Shown here in pieces: positions 38,311 to 46,800 of a stretch of DNA of 64,000 bases. The notes beneath the pieces are model-generated. The model was given only the letters and a program-made list of their open reading frames with translations. It did no database searches and was not told the origin of the DNA. Source of the stretch: CAVRZY01 sp963725415. GTDB taxonomy: Bacteria > Acidobacteriota > Terriglobia > Bryobacterales > Bryobacteraceae. Every line of letters begins with the position of its first letter. Within the stretch, counting starts at the first letter, position 1. The translations under genes and the position numbers were made by a program. The stretch covers positions 1-64,000 of the forward strand of contig CAVRZY010000243.1 of NCBI GenBank assembly GCA_963725415.1, written 5' to 3'.

Positions 38311-39078
38311 TCAGCGCTTCCTGCGCCGCGACATCAGGACCAGGGCGCCCACACCGAAAGCCAGCAGCCCGAAGGTCGAGGGTTCCGGAATAGCCCCCGT
38401 GGATCCCTCAAGGATGAACGGCAGACCCTGTGCCGTCCCCGTACCCAAGTCACTGACGTTGGCCCACGCTCCAGTGTACTGACGGGCGTTGCCGGTGGTG
38501 GTCTGTCCCAGAATCGTGACCAGCGGGTTGAACGGGCCGCCATACAAGCCGCTGCCCGCGAAATCCCAATCCAACCAGTAAGTGCCTGGCCCCAGGCTCA
38601 CCCCCAGGGAAGCCGTGTTCTGCATGATGGGGCGGCTTGTGGCCAAGAGGCCCGTGTCCAGCACACGGTAAATGTTAGAGAAGCCCGACGACAGCAAGCG
38701 GTTGGTCGTCGTATCGCCCCAAATGACGCTGCCCCCAGCGCCCGGCGGTCCGTTCCAGATTTGCAGCGTGATTGCGGTGATCGTCGAGGGAGCCGTCGGC
38801 GCGTTCGTTTGATAAACGAACAAAATCACCGAGCCGATGGTCCAGCCACCCCCGGGCACCGTGAAATCGTCAGCCAGACGATTCCCAGCCGACTGTTGAG
38901 CGCCGAAGCCGTAAGTGGTAAACCCCAGGGCTGTCTGAACCGCGCTGGCATCCGCCCCGCCAAAGCCCCCGCCCGGGTGGGTGATCAGCGGTCCGTTGTC
39001 ATAGATGACGCCGGCATTGGCGCAGCACACCCAGAAAATGGCCACACTGGCCAGAAACAACGCCCGAAATGTTTTCAT
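38311..39078 (-). CDS. PEP-CTERM sorting-domain protein, exported
   Basis: The 255-residue protein has a signal peptide (MKTFRALFLASVAIFWVCCA) and ends with IPEPSTFGLLAFGVGALVLM followed by SRRRKR, the PEP-CTERM sorting signal recognised by the exosortase EpsH/XrtA system. The mature part (GVIYDNGPLITHPGGGFGGA) is a beta-rich module common in such proteins. No exosortase is encoded in the window. A strong sigma70-type promoter stands upstream at 39130-39159 and GAGGG precedes the ATG. The gene sits between the two copies of the duplicated DUF72/sigma block. Confidence 0.88.
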   Translation of the reverse strand: MKTFRALFLASVAIFWVCCANAGVIYDNGPLITHPGGGFGGADASAVQTALGFTTYGFGAQQSAGNRLADDFTVPGGGWTIGSVILFVYQTNAPTAPSTITAITLQIWNGPPGAGGSVIWGDTTTNRLLSSGFSNIYRVLDTGLLATSRPIMQNTASLGVSLGPGTYWLDWDFAGSGLYGGPFNPLVTILGQTTTGNARQYTGAWANVSDLGTGTAQGLPFILEGSTGAIPEPSTFGLLAFGVGALVLMSRRRKR

Positions 39079-39129
39079 GCTTTCCCTCGCAACGTGATCG
39101 GACTCAACGGCTCACGATCAGCGCTCCCC

Positions 39130-39159
39130 ATTGTACTGGTGAGCCCCCGACATGGTCAA
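39130..39159 (-). promoter_or_regulatory. Sigma70-type promoter for the PEP-CTERM gene
   Basis: Read on the minus strand, TTGACC (39159-39154) and TACAAT (39135-39130) are separated by 18 bases and point toward the PEP-CTERM start at 39078, leaving a leader of about 45 bases. This is the best sigma70-like promoter noticed in the window. Confidence 0.55.
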
Positions 39160-39280
39160 GGGCTTAAAGACCCTTAATAATTTTTTTCTGCTGGGAGCGG
39201 CCAGACGGGTACTAGTACCGTACCAGGTGGCCATGGATGTTCACAAGTAGCCCTGCCACGCACTTGAGACCGTGGTATAT

Positions 39281-39681
39281 CTCGACTACAAGTGTTGTGG
39301 AATAACACAACATAACCTAGTTGCGCTCAGAACTGCGCAGGCGGCTGCTCAGCTTCTGCTTCACAAATCCGCGTGCCACCCAGTAGCTGCGGGAGCCTGC
39401 ACAGCGCCTCGAGGTGGACGCAGCCAACCTCTCGCCCGAGCTTCCCTCCCTCGAGCGGCAGGGGCCTTTCGTTTCACACGCCCGCGGCCGTCAGAAGTAT
39501 TTCCGCCGCACCAGGAATACCGCCGCATCGTGCTGAAGACGGCCGGAGCGGCGGACCGGGTCCGCGAGCTGCTCAGTGACATGGCCCGCGTCGAGAAGGC
39601 GTGCCTGTACGGCTCGTTTACCTGCAATCAGACCGACGCTCGTAGCGATGTTTTTGAGAGACATCTGGCGACACGAACGAA
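39281..39681 (+). pseudogene. Degenerate second copy of the HTH-nucleotidyltransferase gene
   Basis: The sequence parallels 36430-37000 step by step: upstream CGACTACAA element, TTGCGCTCAGAACTGCGC, GAGCCTGCACAGCGCCTCGA, GTCAGAAGTATTTCCGCC, then CACCAGGAATACCGCCGC. It is broken by stops and frameshifts, lacks the nucleotidyltransferase core after GACGCTCGTAGCGATG, and jumps to GAGACATCTGGCGACACG, the 3' end of the gene. It then joins directly to the DUF72 3' end at 39682, so HEPN and nearly all of DUF72 have been deleted from this copy. Confidence 0.85.
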
Positions 39682-39819
39682 TCACAACGTTTTCATGAAG
39701 GAGGATGCGCTGCGCTTCGACAGACTGGCCTCCAGCCCCCCTCGCCGTTCAAGTGCGCCAGCCGCACGCGCAGGGTCGCATACGCCCGGAACACCAGGGA
39801 TTTGACGGCCTGGCGGGAG
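39682..39819. repeat. Direct-repeat copy 2 of the DUF72/sigma-factor 3' block
   Basis: This segment is near-identical to 38066-38203. It begins with the codons for NVFMKEDALRF of DUF72 (about ten codons only) and continues through the antisense 3' end of the sigma-factor gene. Here the sigma gene is complete and the DUF72 gene is missing; in copy 1 the reverse is true. The two copies bracket the PEP-CTERM gene. Confidence 0.8.
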
Positions 39820-40319
39820 CATCCCAGGGCCTGAGCAATCTGCGTGTATTCCAAACCTTCGTACTTGTGCAGAAGCACCACCGCGCGCTGCCGGGCCGGA
39901 AGCTCCGCCACGGCGCGTCGCACCTGCCCCGCTATCGCCTGCTGAATCATCCACTGGTCGGCTGTGGGCCGGGTGTCCCGAACACGCTCTGACTCACGGT
40001 GCAGACGCGAATTCAGGCTTACCTGATTCCTCTCACGCTGGTAGTCGCGCAGCCAGTTCAGCGCCACATGCGTCGCGATCCGGAACAGCCAGGTGGTGAA
40101 CTTTGCGGTGGGCTGATAAGTGGCCCGCGAGCGGTAGACCCGCAGAAACGCATCTTGCGCGAGTTCCTCAGCGACAGCTTGGTTCTGGACCATCCGGAAC
40201 AAGAACCTGACCACGGACGCCCGGTGTTTCTCCAGCAGCAGATCCAGGCACCCCGTTCGTCCTGTTTTCAGGAGCAGCATCAGTTGGGTGTCGGGTTCGA
40301 AGACCAGTGTCGCTGACAT
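39693..40319 (-). CDS. ECF-type RNA polymerase sigma factor
   Basis: The start at ATG 40319 (MSATLVFEPDTQLMLLLKTG) is preferred over 40382, giving 208 residues. Region 2 includes LLEKHRASVVRFLFRMVQNQ, LAQDAFLRVYR and TAKFTTWLFRIATHVALNWL. Region 4 includes VAELPARQRAVVLLHKYEGL and YTQIAQALGCSRQAVKSLVF. No anti-sigma gene is adjacent. Alone, it could control the divergent secreted-protein genes at 40501-46768; an inverted repeat lies between them. The 3' end lies in the duplicated block, so the last ~25 residues (after RVRLAHL) may be non-native. Confidence 0.88.
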   Translation of the reverse strand: MSATLVFEPDTQLMLLLKTGRTGCLDLLLEKHRASVVRFLFRMVQNQAVAEELAQDAFLRVYRSRATYQPTAKFTTWLFRIATHVALNWLRDYQRERNQVSLNSRLHRESERVRDTRPTADQWMIQQAIAGQVRRAVAELPARQRAVVLLHKYEGLEYTQIAQALGCSRQAVKSLVFRAYATLRVRLAHLNGEGGWRPVCRSAAHPPS

Positions 40320-40386
40320 GTCATGTAACTGGACGTACAGCCCGCGACGAGGACTGTTAAAAGGACGAAAAGAGTCCGTCAAAAAC

Positions 40387-40439
40387 GTAAACAGAAGCTG
40401 CTTACTGCAATTGCCTTACCTTCTTTACGTTCTGTTTAC
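40387..40439. promoter_or_regulatory. 10-bp inverted repeat in the sigma factor/propeller-protein intergenic region
   Basis: GTAAACAGAA (40387-40396) and its exact reverse complement TTCTGTTTAC (40430-40439) flank 33 bases of AT-richer sequence containing TTGCC and TTACC tracts. The position, between divergent promoters, suggests a regulator-binding site or the stem of a leader structure. No known operator consensus is recognised. Confidence 0.4.
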
Positions 40440-40500
40440 TTGCTCTTAACCAACTCACCTCAATCGTATGGGGTTTAAGTAACAGAAGGCGAAACAGGAC

Positions 40501-43338
40501 ATGGTGTTGTTACTTCTGTTGGCTTTGCTGGCGCTGCCGGCAGTCTACGCTCAGTCTACCGGGGCGACTTTTGGCGAAGTAGTGCGCCTGAGCGGCACGC
40601 CCTCCGATCTTGTGTTGGATCAGTCGCGGGGCCGCTTGTACCTGGTGAATCCCAACGCAAACCGCGTGGATGTGTACAGCTATTTGGAAAAGAGGCTGAT
40701 TTCTTCCATCGGCGTGGGAAACTCGCCGGTGGCCGCCGCTCTCTCGATGGACAACAACTTCCTGTACGTGAGCAACACCCAGAGCGCCTCGCTGAGCGTG
40801 ATCGACCTCAGCTCGGGCAGCGTGGTGGAGACCGTGAGCCTGGCTGCCAATCCGGAGGGAGTCGAGGTGGGCTCGGACGGCCGCGTACTCATCACTACCC
40901 AGGGCACCAGCAGCACCGACCAGGTCAACTCGCTGCTGATCTTCGACCCATCCCAGCAACAGGCGCAGAAAGTGCAGCCGGTGCAGTTTCCTCCGCCCCC
41001 CCCGACCCCCTCGCCCCTGCCTGGGGTAACCCTGACTCGCCCTATCACACAGTTCCGCGGAAAGCTCCTGCGCACCCCGGACGGAAGTTTCATTGTGGGC
41101 CTGAGCACCATCAACAACAACCAATCGACTGTCCTGTTCGTCTATGAGACCGCCTCGGGCTCGATCCTACGCAGCCGCACGGTGACCGGGCAATCCACGG
41201 TTTTGTCGATGGCGCCCGACGGCTCGCGCTTTATGGCGGGCTTTACGCTTTACGACACGGCGACCCTGGCGGTCATCGCGCAGCAGAACACCGCCAATCT
41301 GCCGTTTCCTCTCAGCTCCAGCGGCACCGCCAGCTTCAACACCCTGCAAAACGTGGGCGGCAGCGTCTTTTCTCCCGACGGAGAGACGCTGTACAGCGCG
41401 TTCAATTCCGCTCCCTTCTCCCAGCCCGCCACGCGCCCGCAGGCCTCCACGCTGCTGATCTCGAGTTCGCGGCACCTGGGCGCCCGCCTGGGCATCAAAA
41501 TCCCGGAAAGCCTCATCGCCAAGATGGTGATCACCTCGGACGGCGCCGATGCCTGGGGACTTTCCGAATCCGGCTTACTCCACCTGCCCTTGGCCACGCT
41601 CTATGACTACCCGATCTTGCAGCCCGAGACTACGACGGTCTTCCTGGCGGTGGACAACTGCAATCGCGGCCTGGCCTGGGGCACTCTGCGGATCACCAAC
41701 CTGGGGAAGGGCAAGCTGACCTTCAGCGTTCCTAACACCACTGCCGCCCTGGTTGCCTACTTGACTACCGGCGTGGCGCCGACCACGATTACCTTCCTGA
41801 TGGAGCCCGGGAGAACGGGTGTGACCCGCCAACCCGGCACCAATCTCTACACCGGCGGCGCCAGCAACAGCGGCGCCGCGCTCACCCTGGATCTGGCTTC
41901 GCCCGAGGCCATCAACATCCCCAACACCATCAAGGTGTACATGAACTACCGCCAGAACGATCAACGCGGCGTCATCTACCCGGTCACCACCGTGCCTACA
42001 GCCTCCGAAGGATTACAGGACATCCTGGTGGACGAAGCCCGCAGCCGCGTCTACCTGGCCAACTCGGGCTACAACCGCCTGGAGGTGTTCGACACGGTCA
42101 AGCAGCGCTTCCTGGCACCCATCGAGGTGGGTCAACTCCCGCACCAGATGGCCATGGGCACCGACGGGGCAACGCTCTATGTAGCCCACACCGGCGGCGA
42201 ATCCATCAGCCTGGTGGATCTGGACTTAGGCAAGGTGATCAACAGCGTCGAGTTCCCACCCATACCGCGGTCCGGGAGCGCCAATCCGGTCACCCCGCAG
42301 ACGCTGGCCATGGGACTCTCGGGGTTGCAGTTCATCAAGTCGGACGGTTCGCAGTGGAAGGTGGTGAATAACCAGGCTAGCGTGCGGCCTGCCAATTCAG
42401 TCACGCCCACTCAGATGTCGGCGACCTCCGCGCAAGGGCCTCCCAGAATGATCGCGGCGCCCGGCGGCCGGTCCATCATCACTCTGGGAGGCAACGGCAC
42501 GGCCTACCTCTACGACGCCCTGGCCGATACCTACACGGTATCCAGCCTCTTGTACACGCAGCAGCCCATCCAGAGTTATTTCGGGCCGCTGGGCGCGGGA
42601 CCCGAAGGAAGCTACTTCCTGGTGAACGGCCTGGTGTTGAACTCGTCACTAGCGATTCTGGGAGGCTCGGAGAATCCTTCCTCCACCACCTCAGCTCCAC
42701 TGGCCAGCCGGCGCCATGTCGCCGCGGTTTACGGAATCGATGAAAACACCTTCCTCCGCTTCACTGTACAGGCCCGGCAAAACGTCAGCAGCACGGGTTC
42801 CGGCGATTCCCGTCCAACCCTGGAGCTGGTCGATCTTCGCAACTACTCGGTCAGCTCCGCAGGCGCCGTGGCCGAGAATCCGGTAACCAGCGTGTTCGGC
42901 ACCTCGCGCGCCAATGTCCCCCCGCGTCAACTGGTAGTGGATTCCAGCGGAACGGCCTACGCCATCACGCTTTCCGGGCTGAGCGTCATCCCGCTCAGTC
43001 CCGCGGGCAGTGGCAGGCCGCAAATCGCCGACGGGCGCTCTGGTATTGTCAATGCCACCGACGGAGGCTCCACGTACAAGCACGGGGCGTTCCTGCTGGT
43101 CAACGGAACCAATCTGGCCTCAACAGCGATCGCCGAGCAGATTCCCGCTCCCACCCTGCTGGGCGGCTCCTGCGTGACCTTCAGCGATGTTCCGATCCCG
43201 CTTCTCCAGACCTCGCCCAGCCAGATCATGGCGCAACTGCCGGATACCCTTCAGCCTGGAACCTACGTGGTCCAGGTGAGGTCCCTGGCGCTGGCGCAAC
43301 AAAGCGACCCAATCGTTGTCACGGTCCAGAGGCCTTGA
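40501..43338 (+). CDS. Secreted YncE-like beta-propeller protein with partial TIGR03437-type C-terminal domain
   Basis: The 945-residue protein starts with a signal peptide (MVLLLLLALLALPAVYAQST). Propeller blades of the YncE/surface-layer type repeat the D-x-x-x-x-x-L-Y-[VL]-[AV]-N pattern: LDQSRGRLYLVNPNANRVDV, LSMDNNFLYVSNTQSASLSV, TDGATLYVAHTGGESISLVD. The C-terminus has only the first half of the TIGR03437-type domain (HGAFLLVNGTNLASTAIAEQ, LGGSCVTFSDVPIPLLQTSP) and stops after VQVRSLALAQQ...VTVQRP. The next gene is a longer paralogue that begins two bases later, so translation is coupled. Confidence 0.82.
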   Translation: MVLLLLLALLALPAVYAQSTGATFGEVVRLSGTPSDLVLDQSRGRLYLVNPNANRVDVYSYLEKRLISSIGVGNSPVAAALSMDNNFLYVSNTQSASLSVIDLSSGSVVETVSLAANPEGVEVGSDGRVLITTQGTSSTDQVNSLLIFDPSQQQAQKVQPVQFPPPPPTPSPLPGVTLTRPITQFRGKLLRTPDGSFIVGLSTINNNQSTVLFVYETASGSILRSRTVTGQSTVLSMAPDGSRFMAGFTLYDTATLAVIAQQNTANLPFPLSSSGTASFNTLQNVGGSVFSPDGETLYSAFNSAPFSQPATRPQASTLLISSSRHLGARLGIKIPESLIAKMVITSDGADAWGLSESGLLHLPLATLYDYPILQPETTTVFLAVDNCNRGLAWGTLRITNLGKGKLTFSVPNTTAALVAYLTTGVAPTTITFLMEPGRTGVTRQPGTNLYTGGASNSGAALTLDLASPEAINIPNTIKVYMNYRQNDQRGVIYPVTTVPTASEGLQDILVDEARSRVYLANSGYNRLEVFDTVKQRFLAPIEVGQLPHQMAMGTDGATLYVAHTGGESISLVDLDLGKVINSVEFPPIPRSGSANPVTPQTLAMGLSGLQFIKSDGSQWKVVNNQASVRPANSVTPTQMSATSAQGPPRMIAAPGGRSIITLGGNGTAYLYDALADTYTVSSLLYTQQPIQSYFGPLGAGPEGSYFLVNGLVLNSSLAILGGSENPSSTTSAPLASRRHVAAVYGIDENTFLRFTVQARQNVSSTGSGDSRPTLELVDLRNYSVSSAGAVAENPVTSVFGTSRANVPPRQLVVDSSGTAYAITLSGLSVIPLSPAGSGRPQIADGRSGIVNATDGGSTYKHGAFLLVNGTNLASTAIAEQIPAPTLLGGSCVTFSDVPIPLLQTSPSQIMAQLPDTLQPGTYVVQVRSLALAQQSDPIVVTVQRP

Positions 43339-43339
43339 A

Positions 43340-46300
43340 ATGACTCGCGCTCGTTTTCTGGGCAGCTTCGCCCTCTTGCTTGGCTCGATGTGTGTCGGTT
43401 ACGGCGCCACGTTTGGCACCGCCGTGGCCATCTCCGGCGGAGGTTCGGATTTGGTGTTGGACGAGGGACGCGCCCAGCTCTACGTGGTAAATCAGCCGCA
43501 GAATCGCATCGAGGTTTATTCGATTTCCCAGCGGCGATTTCTGAACGCCGTTTCCACCGGCTCGCTGCCCATTTCGGCGGCCATTTCCCGCACCGGGAAG
43601 TACCTCTATGTCACCGTCTACAACGCTTCGGCGCTCGAGGTGATCGATCTGGATTCCTTGAGCGTCAGCCGTCGCGTAAGCCTCCCTGCTGCGCCCGAGG
43701 GAGTGGCTGTTGGCGCCGACGATCGCGTCCTGATCTCCACGATCGGAACCGGCTCGAGCGGCGCCAACAGCCTCCTGATCTACGATCCCAATGCGCCCGG
43801 CAACAATTTGGCCAGCGTGGTGCTCACGCCTCCCGCGCCTATGTCTCCGGAGCTCCCGCCGCCCTCGGCCCGCGTCTACAACTCCTCGCGTAGCCGGCTG
43901 CTGGCGAGCCGCGACGGCCGCTTGATCGTAGGAGTGAACAACCCCACCAGCTCCACCAGGACTGTGTTCGTCTATGAAGCCGCCTCCGGCACCGTGCTGC
44001 GCAGCCGCAGCGTGAGTAGCATCTCCAGCGTGCTGTCCATTTCGCCGGATGGCGCGAAGTTCATGGCCGGCCTCACCCTGTTCGAGACTGACACCCTGGC
44101 AGTCCTGGCCCAGCAAAACGCGGCCAATGCGTCCTACCCCTTCCCACAGAACGTCAACTTCAATACACGCCAGAACCAGGGCGGCAGCGTGTTCGCTCCG
44201 GACGGCTCGGCGCTCTACAGCGCCTTTAACATCGTCCCGGTGCAGGAGCCTGCCGCGCGCGCCAACGTGAGCCAACTGATGCGCAGCGACCCGGACAACC
44301 TCCTGATCCAGCTTGCCCTCCAGGTCCCGGAGAACCTCACCGGCGAGCTGGTGATCGCCTCCGACGGCGCCACCATCTATGGTCTGTCCGAGTCCGGATT
44401 CCTCATCCTGCCGGTCTCGGAGATAAACCGGCGTGCTATTGCGGCTCTGTCAACCTCCACTGTTTTGCTGGCTAACGACCAGTGCGGCGTGACTGCCGAC
44501 AGTCGCTCTTCCAGCGTGAGGGTGCGCAACGAGGGCGAGGGGCGCTTGACGGCCAGCGCACAACTCCGCACCGCGACCGGCGTGACAGCGACTCCGGGGC
44601 TGGGCGGCGCCGGCGGCGCCGGGGGAGGAGCCCCTGGCGCTGGTCTCGTCATCGTTCTGCCCGGCACCGACCTGCCTGTGGAGTTGCCCGCACAGCCCGG
44701 CGGCACCGGTCAGGCAGCTCTGACAAGCACACAGCAGACCGGCATCGCCCAGACCGCGCCCCGCCTCCTCACCAGGCTAACCGAGTCGGGAACGGTCTTC
44801 GAATTCTCCTTCAATTCCACCAACGCCCGCTCGCTGGGGACCGTTGCCCCGCACGAGTACCTGATCCAATCCCAGGAAGCGATCAATATCCCCTCCCTGC
44901 TGCGGGTCTATCAGAACAATCGCAATGCGGAGGCCAGCGGCGACTTGATACCGGTGCCCACCGGTGTGTCAGCCACCGAAGGGCTGGTGGACCTGGTAGC
45001 TGACCCTGCGCGCCAGCGCCTGTACGTCGCCAACTCCGGCCTGAACCGGGTGGAAGTCTTCGACACGCGTCGCAAGCAGTTCCTGTCGCCGGTCAAGGTG
45101 GGCCAATTGCCCCGATCCCTGGCTCTTTCCCCGGACGGCAACACGCTTTACGTGGCCAACACGGGCGGCGAGAGCATCAGCATCATCGATTTGGATAAGG
45201 GTGAAGTTAGCGGCAGGGTGCAGTTCCCGCCGCTGCCTTTCAACGCCAGCGCCTCTATCATGACTCCCAGGCTCATCGCCGCCACCCAACGCGGGCTTCA
45301 GGTGATTGCCTCCGACGCCACCAATGGCTCCTTGTGGAGGGTCATTGGAAACCGGGCACTTCCGCGCGGCGTGAGTGTAGTGATCGGCGCCGATTCCCAA
45401 GGCCGCCCCCAAACCATCCCCGCCCCGTTCTCCATGGCCGCCACGCCCAATGGCGAATTCGCCATCCTGCTGGATGGCAGCGGCTATGCATACTTGTACG
45501 ACGCCTCCTCCGACGAATACGTACTGAAGAAACAGATCTTCAGCAGCCCGATTCAAGGCTATTACGGTCCCCTAGCGGCCGGGCCGCACGGGCAGTATTT
45601 TCTGGCAAACGGGATGGTCCTCAATCAGTCCCTCACCCCGGTTGCCTCGGTGGGCAGCGTGGGGGTGGAAGTCGGGCCGGACACCCTCCCGCTGCCTCCC
45701 GGCGGAGGGGTCCCGTCGGGCACCACGGTGGTGACCACCTCCCGTCCCGTGGCCGCAGTGGCAGCAGTGAACGCCAACACCTTCGCCCGCTTCATCCAGC
45801 CGATCCGCTCGACTGCCAGTGCGGTGGTCTCCGAAGCGCCAACCGTCGAGCTGGTCGATACGACCACGGGAGCTACGCGTGGGCTTTCCGCGGCGCTGGA
45901 AGGCCCGCTGGCCACTCAGACCGGCACCCAGCGGGTGAATGTCTCCGGGCGAACCATGGCTGTGGATTCCACCGGCGCCGCCTACATCCTCACCACCAGC
46001 GGGCTCAGCATCGTGCCTATGGAGGCCGCGAGCGTTGCGGGCCGGCCGCAGGTGAACCAGAACGGGGTAGTGAACATCGCCAGTTATCAGCCCAATCTGG
46101 CCTCAGGCAGTGTGGTTTCGATCTTTGGCCGCAACCTGGCTGCCTCGGCCACGGCGCCCGCGCCTCCGTTGCCCACCTTACTGGGAGGCGGCTGCGTTAC
46201 CCTCAACAATCAAGCCCTGCCCCTGGTGCTGGCTTCTCCGGAGCAGGTCAATGCGCAGATTCCGCCTGAGTTGGCGGCCGGGCGTTATCCCCTGGTGGTC

Positions 46301-46768
46301 CGCTCCGTCGAGAAGAAGACCGCTTCGCCTGCGCAATCGGTCACCGTCTCAAAATACGCCCCGGCAGTCTTCATCGATCCACAGACCGGGCAGGCCGCAA
46401 TCTACCACCAGGACGGCGCCCCGGTCACCAAAGCCAGACCCGCCAAGCGAGACGAGCGGCTGGTACTGTTCGCCAGCGGCCTTGGCCCCACCAAGGGGGG
46501 CAAAGTGGTCGCCGGCCAGCCCGCGCCCAGCGATCCCCTCGCGGTCACCGAGATGGTTTCGGTTTTCTTCGGCGACCCCCACTACAAGGAAGCTGGAATC
46601 ATCGTGGAATGGAGCGGCCTGACGCCCGGTCTGGTCGGAGTCTACCAGGTCAACCTGCGCGTTCCCGGCGCCCACATCAAAGGGGACAAGCTGCTGGTGA
46701 CAGTTCGCGTGGGCGGAGTCGATAGTCCCAGCACCGGCTCGGTGCTCCCCTTCGTGGCCGCCGAGTGA
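43340..46768 (+). CDS. Secreted beta-propeller protein with complete TIGR03437-type C-terminal domain
   Basis: ATG 43340 follows the upstream stop at 43338 and gives 1142 residues with a signal peptide (MTRARFLGSFALLLGSMCVG). Two sets of YncE-like blades (YVVNQPQNRIEVYS; YVANSGLNRVEVFDTRRKQF) are separated by a Gly/Ala-rich linker near residues 415-440. The C-terminal ~230 residues form the full domain: GSVVSIFGRNLAASATAPAP, LLGGGCVTLNNQALPLVLAS, RLVLFASGLGPTKGGKV and GLVGVYQVNLRVPG. It is a tandem paralogue of the upstream gene, ~200 residues longer. Likely an exported or surface structural/binding protein; function unknown. Confidence 0.85.
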   Translation: MTRARFLGSFALLLGSMCVGYGATFGTAVAISGGGSDLVLDEGRAQLYVVNQPQNRIEVYSISQRRFLNAVSTGSLPISAAISRTGKYLYVTVYNASALEVIDLDSLSVSRRVSLPAAPEGVAVGADDRVLISTIGTGSSGANSLLIYDPNAPGNNLASVVLTPPAPMSPELPPPSARVYNSSRSRLLASRDGRLIVGVNNPTSSTRTVFVYEAASGTVLRSRSVSSISSVLSISPDGAKFMAGLTLFETDTLAVLAQQNAANASYPFPQNVNFNTRQNQGGSVFAPDGSALYSAFNIVPVQEPAARANVSQLMRSDPDNLLIQLALQVPENLTGELVIASDGATIYGLSESGFLILPVSEINRRAIAALSTSTVLLANDQCGVTADSRSSSVRVRNEGEGRLTASAQLRTATGVTATPGLGGAGGAGGGAPGAGLVIVLPGTDLPVELPAQPGGTGQAALTSTQQTGIAQTAPRLLTRLTESGTVFEFSFNSTNARSLGTVAPHEYLIQSQEAINIPSLLRVYQNNRNAEASGDLIPVPTGVSATEGLVDLVADPARQRLYVANSGLNRVEVFDTRRKQFLSPVKVGQLPRSLALSPDGNTLYVANTGGESISIIDLDKGEVSGRVQFPPLPFNASASIMTPRLIAATQRGLQVIASDATNGSLWRVIGNRALPRGVSVVIGADSQGRPQTIPAPFSMAATPNGEFAILLDGSGYAYLYDASSDEYVLKKQIFSSPIQGYYGPLAAGPHGQYFLANGMVLNQSLTPVASVGSVGVEVGPDTLPLPPGGGVPSGTTVVTTSRPVAAVAAVNANTFARFIQPIRSTASAVVSEAPTVELVDTTTGATRGLSAALEGPLATQTGTQRVNVSGRTMAVDSTGAAYILTTSGLSIVPMEAASVAGRPQVNQNGVVNIASYQPNLASGSVVSIFGRNLAASATAPAPPLPTLLGGGCVTLNNQALPLVLASPEQVNAQIPPELAAGRYPLVVRSVEKKTASPAQSVTVSKYAPAVFIDPQTGQAAIYHQDGAPVTKARPAKRDERLVLFASGLGPTKGGKVVAGQPAPSDPLAVTEMVSVFFGDPHYKEAGIIVEWSGLTPGLVGVYQVNLRVPGAHIKGDKLLVTVRVGGVDSPSTGSVLPFVAAE

Positions 46769-46800
46769 AGGCAAATTCGGAACTTCGGGCTAATCCAATT

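Noticed and set aside
39156..39190. Stem AAGGG/CCCTT followed by a T-run, like an intrinsic terminator on the plus strand
   Set aside because: No plus-strand gene ends just upstream, the stem is only five pairs, and the same bases overlap the PEP-CTERM promoter on the other strand.
39272..39805. 177-residue frame across the duplicated region
   Set aside because: It chains pieces of a nucleotidyltransferase pseudogene, the DUF72 end and antisense sigma sequence; not a real gene.
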